Source: CAYQUO01 sp964420835
GTDB lineage: Bacteria > Chloroflexota > Anaerolineae > Anaerolineales > Anaerolineaceae
DNA: 64,000 nucleotides
Direction of reading: 5' to 3'
Assembly: GCA_964420835.1 (NCBI GenBank)
Contig: CAYQUO010000011.1
Location: 1-64,000 of the forward strand
Made by a program: the position numbers and the translations under genes. Shown piece after piece: positions 15,701-24,074 of this stretch; within the stretch, counting starts at the first letter, position 1; each line of letters starts with the position of its first letter. Under the pieces are notes generated by a model. It was not told where the DNA came from, made no database searches, and saw only the letters and a program-made list of their open reading frames with translations.

Positions 15701-18700
15701 CTAGTTCATCAGTTGGGCGAAAAGGTTTTGGGTTTGGGGGGAGGGTTCGGCGTTGATCTCGCGCTGCAGCACTTCGCAGCAACGGTTGTACTGGCGAACC
15801 AGGGCCGCCCGATTGCCCATGGCGGCATAGATGCGCAGGGAGAGTCGGTAGGCCGTCTCGAGGCAGTTGTCTTCCTCCAGGGCCCGGTTGGTGAACTCCA
15901 GGGCCAGGTCATAACTGGAGAGATCAAAATAGATCTCTGAAACCTGGAGGAGAATATTGAGGTGCACCTGGCGGAAACTCTCACGCAGCGGCAGCACCCA
16001 GGTTTCGCGAACCTCGGGCAGGTAGGGGCCTTTGTATAGTTTAAGGGCTTCGCGGAAATGCGATAGTTTCCCCAGCGATTCGGTTGTTTTCAGCGCCTGG
16101 GCATTCTCACGCAGAAAACTCTCAACATCAAATTCGTAGTCCAGGCGGTTGTTAAAGCGGTAGATCTCCTGGTCCAGCAGGATCACGTCCCTGCCAACAG
16201 CATGGCGCACGCGGTAGATGGTGTTCTTAAAGCGGAACTTGACCTCCTCAGGGGATGCGTCCGGCCAGAAGATGAGGGCGATCTCGTCACGGGTCATACC
16301 CTCGGGGTGGGAAAGGATGAGCAGGAAAAGATCGCGCGCCAGTTGAGTTTGCCACTCGGAGCTGGTCACCAGGTGGTCGTTAATATGCACCTGTGTACGG
16401 CCAAAAGCCCGGATGTGCAGGCGCGGCCGGGCAAATGGCAGGCTAGAACTGCGTTGTCGAACCTCACGGCGCAGGGAGGGGACAGCCTCCCGGCTGCGCT
16501 GCACACCTGCCAGCAGGGGGGCCAGTTGGGCGCCGATAAAATCGAGCCCCGCCAGGTGTTCCAATTGGGTTTGGAAGCGGGCAGCCAGAGCAAAGAGCGA
16601 GCGCGAAGGCTCGTCCACCTTGAGGGACGCCAGAACAATCAGCAGGTTCTCCAGCAACTGCTCCTTGTGCCCGAGGGTGCCGTTTGTCAGGGTGAGCAAA
16701 AGACGGGCCTTGTGGCCCTGCAGTTGATGGCCTTCCGACTCGAAGAAGGAGCAGGTTTCCTCAAGCGGTCCAAGGATTCCGGCAGGGTTGTTCTGGCGGA
16801 TGAGGATGGCGGCATTTTGCAGGGTGCACAGGTGGGTTTCGAGAAGAGACTGATCCTGGCTGGCCAACGACATGGCGTTATTCACCACCTGCAGGGCTCG
16901 TTCATAATCCCCAGCCAGGCTGAGCAATTCTGCTTCCTGCAGGTCCAGGTAAACAAGCAGGAAGTTCTCCGGTATGTTGCGGGCGATCTGGTGGGCCTGC
17001 AGGTACACCGTGCGAGCCTCTTCCGGCGCCTCCAGTTCGAGGTAAATATCGCCAATGCCTGTAAGGGCGAACGCTTCCATGCGGGTGTGGCCGCCCTGGC
17101 GGGCATGGAAAAGGGCCTTGTCCAGGGCATCCAGGGCTGCCAGATGCTCGCCCAGACCATGGCGAAGAACGCCAAGATTGTTGTAAATATTTGCCAGCCA
17201 GATGGGGTTGTCGGTGCGCTGCCAGTAGTTCAGGGATTCCTGGTAATGTTCAAGTGACCGTTGAAAGTTGCCCAGGGATTCATTTACCAGGCCGATCTCC
17301 AGGTGGATCATGGCTTCTGTCTTCAAGTCGCGCACGGATTGTGCCGTGCGCAACGAGCGGGTGAGCCAACCAAGGGATTCGTTCAACTTTCCCTGGCGGT
17401 TCAGGCAAACACCAACCCCGCGCTGCACCTCGGCTTTAAGCCCCCGCAACGCCAGGTCCTTGTCAATCAAGGAAAGGCACTCCTCGGCATCCTGCAGGGA
17501 GGCTGGCAGGTTTCCGGCCATGCGGTGGATACTGGCCCTGCGGGAAAGGGTGCGGGCAAGGAACTCATAATCCTCGGGGAGTTTCATGGCGTTGATGGCC
17601 TGGTCATACAGCGTTGTGGCCAGGTCCAGGTCGCCGTTCATGGCCGCCACGTTGCCCTGCAGGCTGATCAGCGCCGGGCGGGTGCTGAGCAATTCGGTGG
17701 GCAAGGCATCCAGCCAGCTGGAAAGGGTGATAATGCGACCGGAACCAGTGAGCTCGTGCCCCGATCTCTCGATCAGTGAAACAAGTTCATCCAGCGTGCC
17801 CAGGCGTCGCAGGATGGCGTAAGCCGGCTCCCAGTCCTTCTGATCCAAATGCCATTGGGCAAGGGTGCGCTCAGCAATTTGTGATTCTGCAGGCAACTCG
17901 CGATAAGCCCGGGACTGCAGGAAATCCAGGAACAGGTGGTGATAGCGCACCCAGGTTCCGTTCTCCCCCACAGGGATGGCAAAGAGGTTCTGTTGCAGGA
18001 TGACCTCCATCCACTCGTCGGCAGTCCTTTCCTTGAGCGGAAGGATGGTCCCCAGCACTTCCTGGTAGTGGGAGGCATTAAACTCTTCCAGCAGGGATGT
18101 GAGAAGCAGGAATCGTCGTAATTCGCCGGGTTGCCGGTCGATCAACTGCAGGAAATACTCGTCCAGGCCCACACCGGTGATGCGGTTAATGCGAGCCAAG
18201 CCCTCGCGCGCAGCAGGCGCCAGTTTATCGGAGAGGAGAATGCCGGTGATCCAGCCTTCCGTCTGTTTAACCAGTCTCTCGGCTGTCTCCACGGGCAGTT
18301 CGCTGCCATGGTTTTGCAGGTAAAAAGCGCGCACCTCATCCACGGAAAAGGCCAGTTCATCCAGGGAAAGGCCGGTTACATCCCCCTGGGCGACCAGGGC
18401 AGGCAGGGCAGGCAGTGGCAGGGTGGTGCGGGAGGAGAAGATAAAATGAACATTCTCGTCGACATGGCGCAGCAACTGACTGAGCAGCCGCATGATGGGG
18501 GCATTATCGGCAGCCAGGTGCAGGTCGTCCAGGATGAGCATGAAGTGCTCGCTGGTCGCCTCGAAGAGTTCGCCGGCCATGGCGGCAGCCAGACCGTCAA
18601 TATCCAGTTGTCCGTCGGAAACGTTGTCCACCAGGCTGAGGGTTCGATTTCCAAAGAGAGGGAAGCGCTGCTGGATGGACTTGGTGAGGGTGGTGATGAA

Positions 18701-18931
18701 GTTCAGGATGCTGTAATCTTCAGGGGAGAGCGACAACCAGCAGACCGGCAACTCGGTGGACCTGGCCAGGTCCACCAGCAGGGAGGTTTTTCCATATCCT
18801 GCCGGGGCGGTTACCAACACCAGCCGCTTCTCAAGCATTTCCAGCAGGAGCGAAAGCAGGCGCGGGCGCGGGACAAAATCGCTGCGTTTGCGTGGAATGA
18901 GGATGCGGCTGGGAATACTTTTTCGTTCCAT
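15701..18931 (-). CDS. MalT/SARP-type STAND regulator with TPR repeats and BTAD domain
   Basis: The 1076-residue protein starts with a STAND-type ATPase: P-loop TAPAGYGKTS at residues 41-50, and LMLILDDLHLA as Walker B. A long middle part (about 380-830) consists of TPR-like helix pairs (SLNYWQRTDNPIWLANIYNN, GHTRMEAFALTGIGDIYLE). The C-terminal 245 residues read as a SARP/BTAD module: RPRLHIRAFGRTQVHIND with a winged-helix ARDLFLLILSHPEGMTRDEI, then TPR-like bacterial transcriptional activation domain. Such proteins are ATP-dependent activators answering an unknown inducer. TATAAT at 18989-18994 may be its -10 box. It lies directly upstream of the repeat-peptide genes on the same strand and could control them. 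Confidence 0.85.
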   Translation of the reverse strand: MERKSIPSRILIPRKRSDFVPRPRLLSLLLEMLEKRLVLVTAPAGYGKTSLLVDLARSTELPVCWLSLSPEDYSILNFITTLTKSIQQRFPLFGNRTLSLVDNVSDGQLDIDGLAAAMAGELFEATSEHFMLILDDLHLAADNAPIMRLLSQLLRHVDENVHFIFSSRTTLPLPALPALVAQGDVTGLSLDELAFSVDEVRAFYLQNHGSELPVETAERLVKQTEGWITGILLSDKLAPAAREGLARINRITGVGLDEYFLQLIDRQPGELRRFLLLTSLLEEFNASHYQEVLGTILPLKERTADEWMEVILQQNLFAIPVGENGTWVRYHHLFLDFLQSRAYRELPAESQIAERTLAQWHLDQKDWEPAYAILRRLGTLDELVSLIERSGHELTGSGRIITLSSWLDALPTELLSTRPALISLQGNVAAMNGDLDLATTLYDQAINAMKLPEDYEFLARTLSRRASIHRMAGNLPASLQDAEECLSLIDKDLALRGLKAEVQRGVGVCLNRQGKLNESLGWLTRSLRTAQSVRDLKTEAMIHLEIGLVNESLGNFQRSLEHYQESLNYWQRTDNPIWLANIYNNLGVLRHGLGEHLAALDALDKALFHARQGGHTRMEAFALTGIGDIYLELEAPEEARTVYLQAHQIARNIPENFLLVYLDLQEAELLSLAGDYERALQVVNNAMSLASQDQSLLETHLCTLQNAAILIRQNNPAGILGPLEETCSFFESEGHQLQGHKARLLLTLTNGTLGHKEQLLENLLIVLASLKVDEPSRSLFALAARFQTQLEHLAGLDFIGAQLAPLLAGVQRSREAVPSLRREVRQRSSSLPFARPRLHIRAFGRTQVHINDHLVTSSEWQTQLARDLFLLILSHPEGMTRDEIALIFWPDASPEEVKFRFKNTIYRVRHAVGRDVILLDQEIYRFNNRLDYEFDVESFLRENAQALKTTESLGKLSHFREALKLYKGPYLPEVRETWVLPLRESFRQVHLNILLQVSEIYFDLSSYDLALEFTNRALEEDNCLETAYRLSLRIYAAMGNRAALVRQYNRCCEVLQREINAEPSPQTQNLFAQLMN

Positions 18932-19073
18932 GCGTTAATGAACAGCCTGCCCGGCTGCCTGTTCAAATTCTGCTGCCCTGTCGCAATTATTATAGCCCGA
19001 ATGGGGGTTGAATAAATCTAACAAAAATGCAAGGTGTAAACACCCTGCGGGGGTTACCAGCCTGGCCCGGGGA

Positions 19074-20141
19074 TCAGGTGATGTTACGACGGACGATATC
19101 GGCGATGGACAACTCGTGGCGGGACTGCAGTTGTTCGTTCATCATCTGGATCTGCTTGCGTGGAGAGAAGAATACCTCGCTCCAGCCGTACCCGGCGCAG
19201 GCAGTATCGGCAACCCAGTTGCCGGCCTTGTCCCGGCCCCACCAAGCACGGTAGGCCTCCTCCAGGTCCGGGCGAATGTGCAGCACGGGGTCAGCGTAGT
19301 GGGCGGAGAAATAGTAATCCGGCGGCAGGGCGTTCAGGATGGTTTCAAAGGCATGCAGGCGTATCTTCAGACCGGGCTGGGACTCAAGCCTGGCCACGCG
19401 GGTCATCCCACGGATGGTGGTCAGCGGGCAGATCACCTCCACCTGCTGCAGGTTCCCAAAACGCTCGTAGATCTTGAGGATAACCTCCTTTATGACCAGG
19501 CCGCTGGCGATACTGTCTGCGACGAAAGCCAGGCTTATATTCTGATGCTGTGCTTTGTCCAGGTCCTTGTCCTTAAAGAGCGTCATCTCCACTTTGCGGT
19601 TATAAACCGGCACAGACCTGTCAAAAACATGGTGGGCGTCCAGGATGATCTCATCACAGTAAAAGCCATTCTGTTCAAACAGGGATTCGGCGACCTGGTA
19701 TTTAAGCCCCTCACGGGCAATGGGAAAAATGGCGATGTTCTCCTGGCGCTTTCCGTGGATGGCGTCTTGCAGTGGAGGGGCGCTGGTGAGATCGCTGATG
19801 GCGGCACCAATGGTGTGAACCCGGTCCGCTCCCATGCAAAGCTGGCCTGGAAGTTCCAAGCCCCCGGAGGCACGGATCTCCTCTTCAGAGAGGCCGATCA
19901 ACCTCAGCAGGTTGGCATCTGCTTTTAATTTTCGCAGGTAAATAAAGCGCGATGTTGCAGCGCTGTGATACAGCACCAATTCCAGGTCGGCAGCATCATC
20001 CAAATGCATCTTCCCCTGACGGTAGAAGCCGCTTCCTTGAGGTCCATTCTCAAAGGGAAGCGGCTTCTCCAGTTCCAGGTACCCATGTACCATGCTGGAA
20101 TCATCTTCAACCAGTGAAAATTCATGCCGTGTCGTATCCAT
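19074..20141 (-). CDS. Uncharacterised protein with phosphoribosyltransferase-like core
   Basis: I do not recognise a named family for this 355-residue protein. Residues 134-220 have the feel of a type I phosphoribosyltransferase: NIAIFPIAREGLKYQVAESL (the PPi-loop region) and LAFVADSIASGLVIKEVI around 204-221, where the PRPP loop (D-x-x-x-S/T-G) would be. The C-terminal 90 residues carry LPPDYYFSAHYADPVLHIRPD and WVADTACAGYG. GGAGGTTAA stands right before the ATG at 20141. It has no signal peptide or membrane segments. It is 105 bases from the nucleotidyltransferase gene on the same strand. Confidence 0.5.
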   Translation of the reverse strand: MDTTRHEFSLVEDDSSMVHGYLELEKPLPFENGPQGSGFYRQGKMHLDDAADLELVLYHSAATSRFIYLRKLKADANLLRLIGLSEEEIRASGGLELPGQLCMGADRVHTIGAAISDLTSAPPLQDAIHGKRQENIAIFPIAREGLKYQVAESLFEQNGFYCDEIILDAHHVFDRSVPVYNRKVEMTLFKDKDLDKAQHQNISLAFVADSIASGLVIKEVILKIYERFGNLQQVEVICPLTTIRGMTRVARLESQPGLKIRLHAFETILNALPPDYYFSAHYADPVLHIRPDLEEAYRAWWGRDKAGNWVADTACAGYGWSEVFFSPRKQIQMMNEQLQSRHELSIADIVRRNIT

Positions 20142-20246
20142 TTAACCTCCACATGATTAAGATTGTATCATTGCTCCGCGTTATAGTAAATTTGGAAGAG
20201 TCGGCCATTCGGTCAATTGGGTTCTTAAGATACCCTTGCACGATGC

Positions 20247-21017
20247 TCACAACTTCACCTCCTCCACCTGGCGGTACCAGGGCACGCTGCGCCCGAGGCG
20301 CGCCCTGGCCTTCCAGGCAAGAGGTTTGGCTGTATCCTGCAGGGTCGTCTTCAATTGGTTGATTCGGGAATGGACCAGGCTGGCAGATTGTTCCTCCAGC
20401 GGCGGTTTGCCAGCCTGCAACAGGTCTTGCAGGCGTTCCAGGTTATCCATCACCGTGGTATACAAGCCCCAGTCCCTGGCACACAAGGCTGCAATGTATG
20501 GAGCGTTGATCAATCCAGCATCGGCCGGGCCCAGGGGATGGTCATGAAGCAGGGCCAGTATATCCAGCACATCCTTCTCGTTCAGTTGGACGATTTGCAA
20601 CTTGGAGAGCAGCAACTCCGCCAGTGGAAGGGTAAGTGGCTCGTTAGAAAGGCGGGCAGCCAGAGGCAGCCGATGGCACATCTCGAAATCGCCTACGAAC
20701 ACATCCACCTGGCGGTTGTTGCGACCGGGGTCCAGGAACAAACGGCGGGTTTTCCCGTTCATCAGGTTAAAGCGTTCATCTGCCTGGTACCCCATTTTTT
20801 TTAGAAAGGGATCCAGTTTTCTTCCTCCGGCGCTGTCGGTGACAAAATCCAGGTCGGCATATTCGCGCTGGAATGGCGGAACCCCCGCCGAGGGGCAGTG
20901 CAGGCGAATGGCCAAGCCTCCCATCAGGCGCAGGCAGATATGGCGTTCCTCGCCGGCCTGTACCAGGCGGCGGGCTTCAGCCTCAAGGTCCGGCAGAGTT
21001 TGTTCTACATTACTCAA
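20247..21017 (-). CDS. Nucleotidyltransferase-fold protein (AbiEii-like)
   Basis: The protein (256 residues) has the start of a polymerase-beta-type nucleotidyltransferase: LRLMGGLAIRLHCPSAG followed by REYADLDFVTD, where the D-x-D pair would bind metal, then VDVFVGDFEMCHR as the third carboxylate region. This resembles AbiEii/HEPN-linked nucleotidyltransferases, but no AbiEi-type antitoxin is next to it. A TTG at 21017 preceded by AGGAGA fits better than the ATG at 21050, which lacks a ribosome site; the start overlaps the permease 3' end by 8 bases, indicating translational coupling. Its target is unknown. Confidence 0.6.
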   Translation of the reverse strand: MSNVEQTLPDLEAEARRLVQAGEERHICLRLMGGLAIRLHCPSAGVPPFQREYADLDFVTDSAGGRKLDPFLKKMGYQADERFNLMNGKTRRLFLDPGRNNRQVDVFVGDFEMCHRLPLAARLSNEPLTLPLAELLLSKLQIVQLNEKDVLDILALLHDHPLGPADAGLINAPYIAALCARDWGLYTTVMDNLERLQDLLQAGKPPLEEQSASLVHSRINQLKTTLQDTAKPLAWKARARLGRSVPWYRQVEEVKL

Positions 21018-22653
21018 CCGGGATCTCCTTGTGCACCTGGTCGATATCAATACCCTGCTTTTTGCGGTAGGCTTTGAAGCCCCAATAGATCAGAAACGCA
21101 AGCAAGTACATCGCCAGCATATACAGAATCGAAGGGGTATTGCGAAAGCCGATGCCGTAAAGTTGCTGTGGATCGACCAGCCATTCATAAAGCAGGAAAG
21201 CCAGGAAGCCCCCGAAGATCACCCCCATGAAAGTAATGAGCGGGATACCCAGGATGCGGTACTTCGCCACCGGCGATGCGTTGTAGAGGTCCGGTTTTCG
21301 ATAGGGAAGAAGGATGGCAGCAATGGTTGAGCCCAGGTAGGTTACGGCGATCACTAGGGTGGAATCCAACGTGAAGGAGCGGAAGCCGAAAACATCCCAG
21401 GCAAAAAGGGCTGAGATGATAATGCCGGGTATGACCATTAACAGCAGGGCCACCAGGGGGGTGCGGGTGCGCGCATCCACCTTTGCCACGCCCTCCGGAA
21501 GCAACCGGTCAAAGGCGGCGGCAAAGATCGCCCGGGTTGAGCTGAGGAAGACCGTTCCGGACCAGCCGAACCACCATAAACCCATGGCCAAAATGACAAG
21601 GAACTGCACCACCCGGCTGGTGCTCATGAACATTGCCAGCAGGGCCGGGTATGGCCAAATTGGCAAAGGCGGAGGTGAATCAACATATCCCCAGGCGTAG
21701 TTCCACCAGGCGCCGTTGGCCTTCATATAAAAATCCCAGGTAAGGGTTCGGTTGATGAGCAGGAAGAAAATGGCAGCCAGCACGGTGGTGATAACCAACG
21801 CCCCGGCCATGCCGAGCAGGTTCTTCTTGAAATCGGTTGCCCCACGCACCTCGCCATACAGTGTTGCGCCCCAGTTGGGCCAGAGGTTGAAAAATACAAT
21901 GAACGGCATGGCCAGGAATATGGCGGAAAGGCCGCCGCCGTTCAACGGTGCGATCGCGCCCGCCTCCTCACCTGCCGCCAGGGTGGCCTGGTAGACATCC
22001 GCCTGCGCCCCAAAAAGCGCCTGGCCCTGGGTTGCCAGACCCTGCTGGAACGCCTGCGGACTGCCGAAGAGCAGGAAGCCGAACACCACCAACAGGCCGG
22101 CCATGCCAATAAAAAAACAGATGCGCTGGATACGGGCGTACCACTTCATGCCCAGGGCGATGTAGAAGGCAGCCACCAGGCAGACGATCACCGTGGTCAG
22201 GAAGAGGCCAAAGGAGGTCTGGCCAAACCAAAGGGCAGCCGGACGGGCACCCAAAATACCCAACAGAGGAGTGAGGATAATGTGCCGTAGCATATCGCCG
22301 TACAGAGGCACCCACAACCACAGGATGAACCACCATCCGGTGACAGCAAGCACGAATCCGATCCCGCCGCCCAGCACGCGGCTCTGCCAGATATAGTCGC
22401 CCCCTGAGCGGGGCATGATGGCGATCAGGCTGGCGTAAACGACCACCTCGGCGAGGATGAAAGCACCGCTGATGATCAGCGTGGGCATCAGGCCTCCCTC
22501 GAGAAAGTACATCTGGCTGAAGATGTACAAACCCAGCGTGATCAGGTTGATCGAGAAAGTGGCGTAAATGAAGGCATCCAGCACAGACCACGAGCGTACC
22601 AGCCCGGTCGCCTGCCGGACGAACAGTGATGCACCCGACTCATCCTTTTTCAT
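21010..22653 (-). CDS. APC superfamily amino acid permease
   Basis: The 547-residue membrane protein has about 12-14 hydrophobic segments. The first segment region (RSWSVLDAFIYATFSINLI) and the conserved second region (IAIMPRSGGDYIWQSRVLGGG) match the APC family, where the latter is the substrate and sodium/proton site (P-R-S-G-G-x-Y). A large extracytoplasmic loop lies near residues 215-240. It is likely to import an amino acid or amine with protons. GGAGGAACC stands directly before the ATG. The next gene begins inside its 3' end. The substrate cannot be read from sequence. Confidence 0.88.
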   Translation of the reverse strand: MKKDESGASLFVRQATGLVRSWSVLDAFIYATFSINLITLGLYIFSQMYFLEGGLMPTLIISGAFILAEVVVYASLIAIMPRSGGDYIWQSRVLGGGIGFVLAVTGWWFILWLWVPLYGDMLRHIILTPLLGILGARPAALWFGQTSFGLFLTTVIVCLVAAFYIALGMKWYARIQRICFFIGMAGLLVVFGFLLFGSPQAFQQGLATQGQALFGAQADVYQATLAAGEEAGAIAPLNGGGLSAIFLAMPFIVFFNLWPNWGATLYGEVRGATDFKKNLLGMAGALVITTVLAAIFFLLINRTLTWDFYMKANGAWWNYAWGYVDSPPPLPIWPYPALLAMFMSTSRVVQFLVILAMGLWWFGWSGTVFLSSTRAIFAAAFDRLLPEGVAKVDARTRTPLVALLLMVIPGIIISALFAWDVFGFRSFTLDSTLVIAVTYLGSTIAAILLPYRKPDLYNASPVAKYRILGIPLITFMGVIFGGFLAFLLYEWLVDPQQLYGIGFRNTPSILYMLAMYLLAFLIYWGFKAYRKKQGIDIDQVHKEIPVE

Positions 22654-22723
22654 GGTTCCTCCTTGGCATTGGCATGATCATCCATGGAATAAAACCTTAT
22701 TGTATACCAAAATGGCTTTTCGG

Positions 22724-23665
22724 TTATCCGGTTGTGAGGATGTATTGTTTGATTTTTGCTTTCTTCAGTGTAACCAATGCACCCAACAGGCAGCCCTGCT
22801 CGTACATGCTGCCAGGGTTGATGCAAAGGGTGTTCCCCAGGCGGGTTACACCCCTGGCCTCGTGAATGTGCCCAAACAAGCCCAGCAACGGGCCGGCTTG
22901 TTCGATCGCCGAGCGGCAGGCCTTGCTGCCGGCGGGAACAAGCGAATTGCCGGCATAGCGCGGTCTCAGGTCAGCGGTTAGTTCGGGGGCATCGTCCAGG
23001 GTGGAGGCATAGGGTGGAACATGGAAGTTGAAAACAGCGTTGCGCGCATCCCTCAGGCGGCTGATCATGGCCGCGTAACGCTCGGACAGTTGCTCCTCGG
23101 TTTCTTCTCGGGAAGTATGCCAGGGGGTGATGTTGCTCCACCCGGAACTGATCATCTGGTGGTCTGCGTCCAGGTCCACCACCTGGCCCTCGGCAAGACA
23201 TACCGTCTTTGAGGAACGGACCAGGTCATCGATCTCGAACATATCATCGTTGCCCGGGGCGACGAAGCAGCGGGTCCGCCCGTTTTTCAGTTTTTCGTCT
23301 GCGAAGGTCAGCCACCCTTCCAGCGTCGTCAGCACCTGGCGACGGAAGAGGGTGCTTACCAGTTCCGGTGTGGATTCCAGTTCCTGCATCTCCTCGGGGG
23401 TTGTCCGGTACGGGTAATAGCCGCGGCTGCGGATGCGCTTTTCCATCTCCAGCACCTCTTCTTCGCCCTCGAGGGTGGATTCCTGCTGTAAAAGGATTAC
23501 CCGCCAGGTGTTTCCAGCCTGGCGGACGATGGGCACCACCGCCTTGCCGGTGAGGTCACCACCGAGCACCAGCACATCCGCCTTGTAGAATTCACCGGCG
23601 TTGATGAATTTTTTCCAACAGATGTCGGAACCATGGATGTCGGTTGCAAAAAAGAGGGTTGTCAC
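22724..23665 (-). CDS. Metallophosphoesterase family protein
   Basis: The 313-residue protein has the calcineurin-like metal-binding motifs in order: ATDIHGSD at residue 8, LVLGGDLTG at 33, APGNDDMFEI (GNxD/E), FHVPPYAS and GHIHEARG near the C-terminus. It should be a binuclear metal phosphoesterase of cytosolic type, with no signal peptide; the substrate is unknown, possibly a nucleotide or protein phosphate. It starts with GTG at 23665, 23 bases or so after the predicted transcription start of the promoter at 23696-23724, without an obvious ribosome site. It is divergent from the riboflavin transporter operon. Confidence 0.85.
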   Translation of the reverse strand: MTTLFFATDIHGSDICWKKFINAGEFYKADVLVLGGDLTGKAVVPIVRQAGNTWRVILLQQESTLEGEEEVLEMEKRIRSRGYYPYRTTPEEMQELESTPELVSTLFRRQVLTTLEGWLTFADEKLKNGRTRCFVAPGNDDMFEIDDLVRSSKTVCLAEGQVVDLDADHQMISSGWSNITPWHTSREETEEQLSERYAAMISRLRDARNAVFNFHVPPYASTLDDAPELTADLRPRYAGNSLVPAGSKACRSAIEQAGPLLGLFGHIHEARGVTRLGNTLCINPGSMYEQGCLLGALVTLKKAKIKQYILTTG

Positions 23666-23695
23666 GATTGGGCCAGCCTATAACATTAGTGGTCA

Positions 23696-23724
23696 ATTCT
23701 ACCCCATACAACCCTTTCGTACAA
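23696..23724 (-). promoter_or_regulatory. Promoter of the metallophosphoesterase gene
   Basis: On the minus strand TTGTAC (23719-23724) and TAGAAT (23696-23701) are 17 bases apart, about 30 bases before the GTG start at 23665. Confidence 0.6.
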
Positions 23725-23798
23725 CCAACCGTTGCGTTTAAATCCTCTTCGGGGTTTGGAACGAAGGTTGGCCGTCGGGCCGTATCAAGGCGGATTCC

Positions 23799-23827
23799 TT
23801 GACAACAATTGGCAGTTTCGCTATACT
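23799..23827 (+). promoter_or_regulatory. Promoter of the FMN riboswitch-riboflavin transporter operon
   Basis: TTGACA (23799-23804) and TATACT (23822-23827) are exactly 17 bases apart. Transcription would start near 23834, just before the riboswitch. Confidence 0.85.
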
Positions 23828-23848
23828 TTGGATTATCAATATTGAATG

Positions 23849-23976
23849 ATCCTTCGGGGCAGGGTGAGGAGGTGCATCCTCCAATTCCCGATCGGTGGTA
23901 ATAACCCACGAGCGCACTCGCGCACGACCCGGTGCAATTCCGGGGTCGACGGTACAGTCCGGACGAAAGAAGGGTG
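23849..23976 (+). ncRNA. FMN riboswitch (RFN element)
   Basis: The conserved FMN aptamer is clear: ATCCTTCGGGGCAGGGTGA at the start, AATTCCCGATCGGTGGTAAT, GACCCGGTGCAATTCCGGGG and TCGACGGTACAGTCCGGAC, closing with GAAAGAAGGGTG that pairs with the first strand (CCTTC/GAAGG). It binds FMN and lowers expression of downstream genes when flavin is plentiful. A terminator hairpin with six T residues follows at 24013, so control is probably by transcription attenuation. The gene controlled is a riboflavin-type ABC transporter. Confidence 0.95.
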
Positions 23977-24012
23977 TCAACCTTCAACACTGCAGGCATG
24001 CAGCCCCATCCA

Positions 24013-24046
24013 CCCCGAGGAGTTACGCCGTCTCCCGGGGTTTTTT
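24013..24046 (+). terminator. Riboswitch expression-platform terminator
   Basis: CCCCG-A-GGAG at 24013-24022 pairs with CTCC-CGGGG at 24032-24040 (one bulge), followed by TTTTTT at 24041-24046. A second CCCGGGG at 24051-24057 could compete for pairing and form part of an antiterminator. Confidence 0.8.
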
Positions 24047-24074
24047 CATTCCCGGGGACAAGGGAGCGGAAACC

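Noticed and set aside
20236..21330. Plus-strand open frames opposite the nucleotidyltransferase and permease genes
   Set aside because: They are shadows of well-supported minus-strand genes, without ribosome sites or recognisable motifs.
23895..24047. Translation of the permease from the GTG at 23895
   Set aside because: That codon lies inside the FMN aptamer and upstream of its terminator, with no ribosome site.
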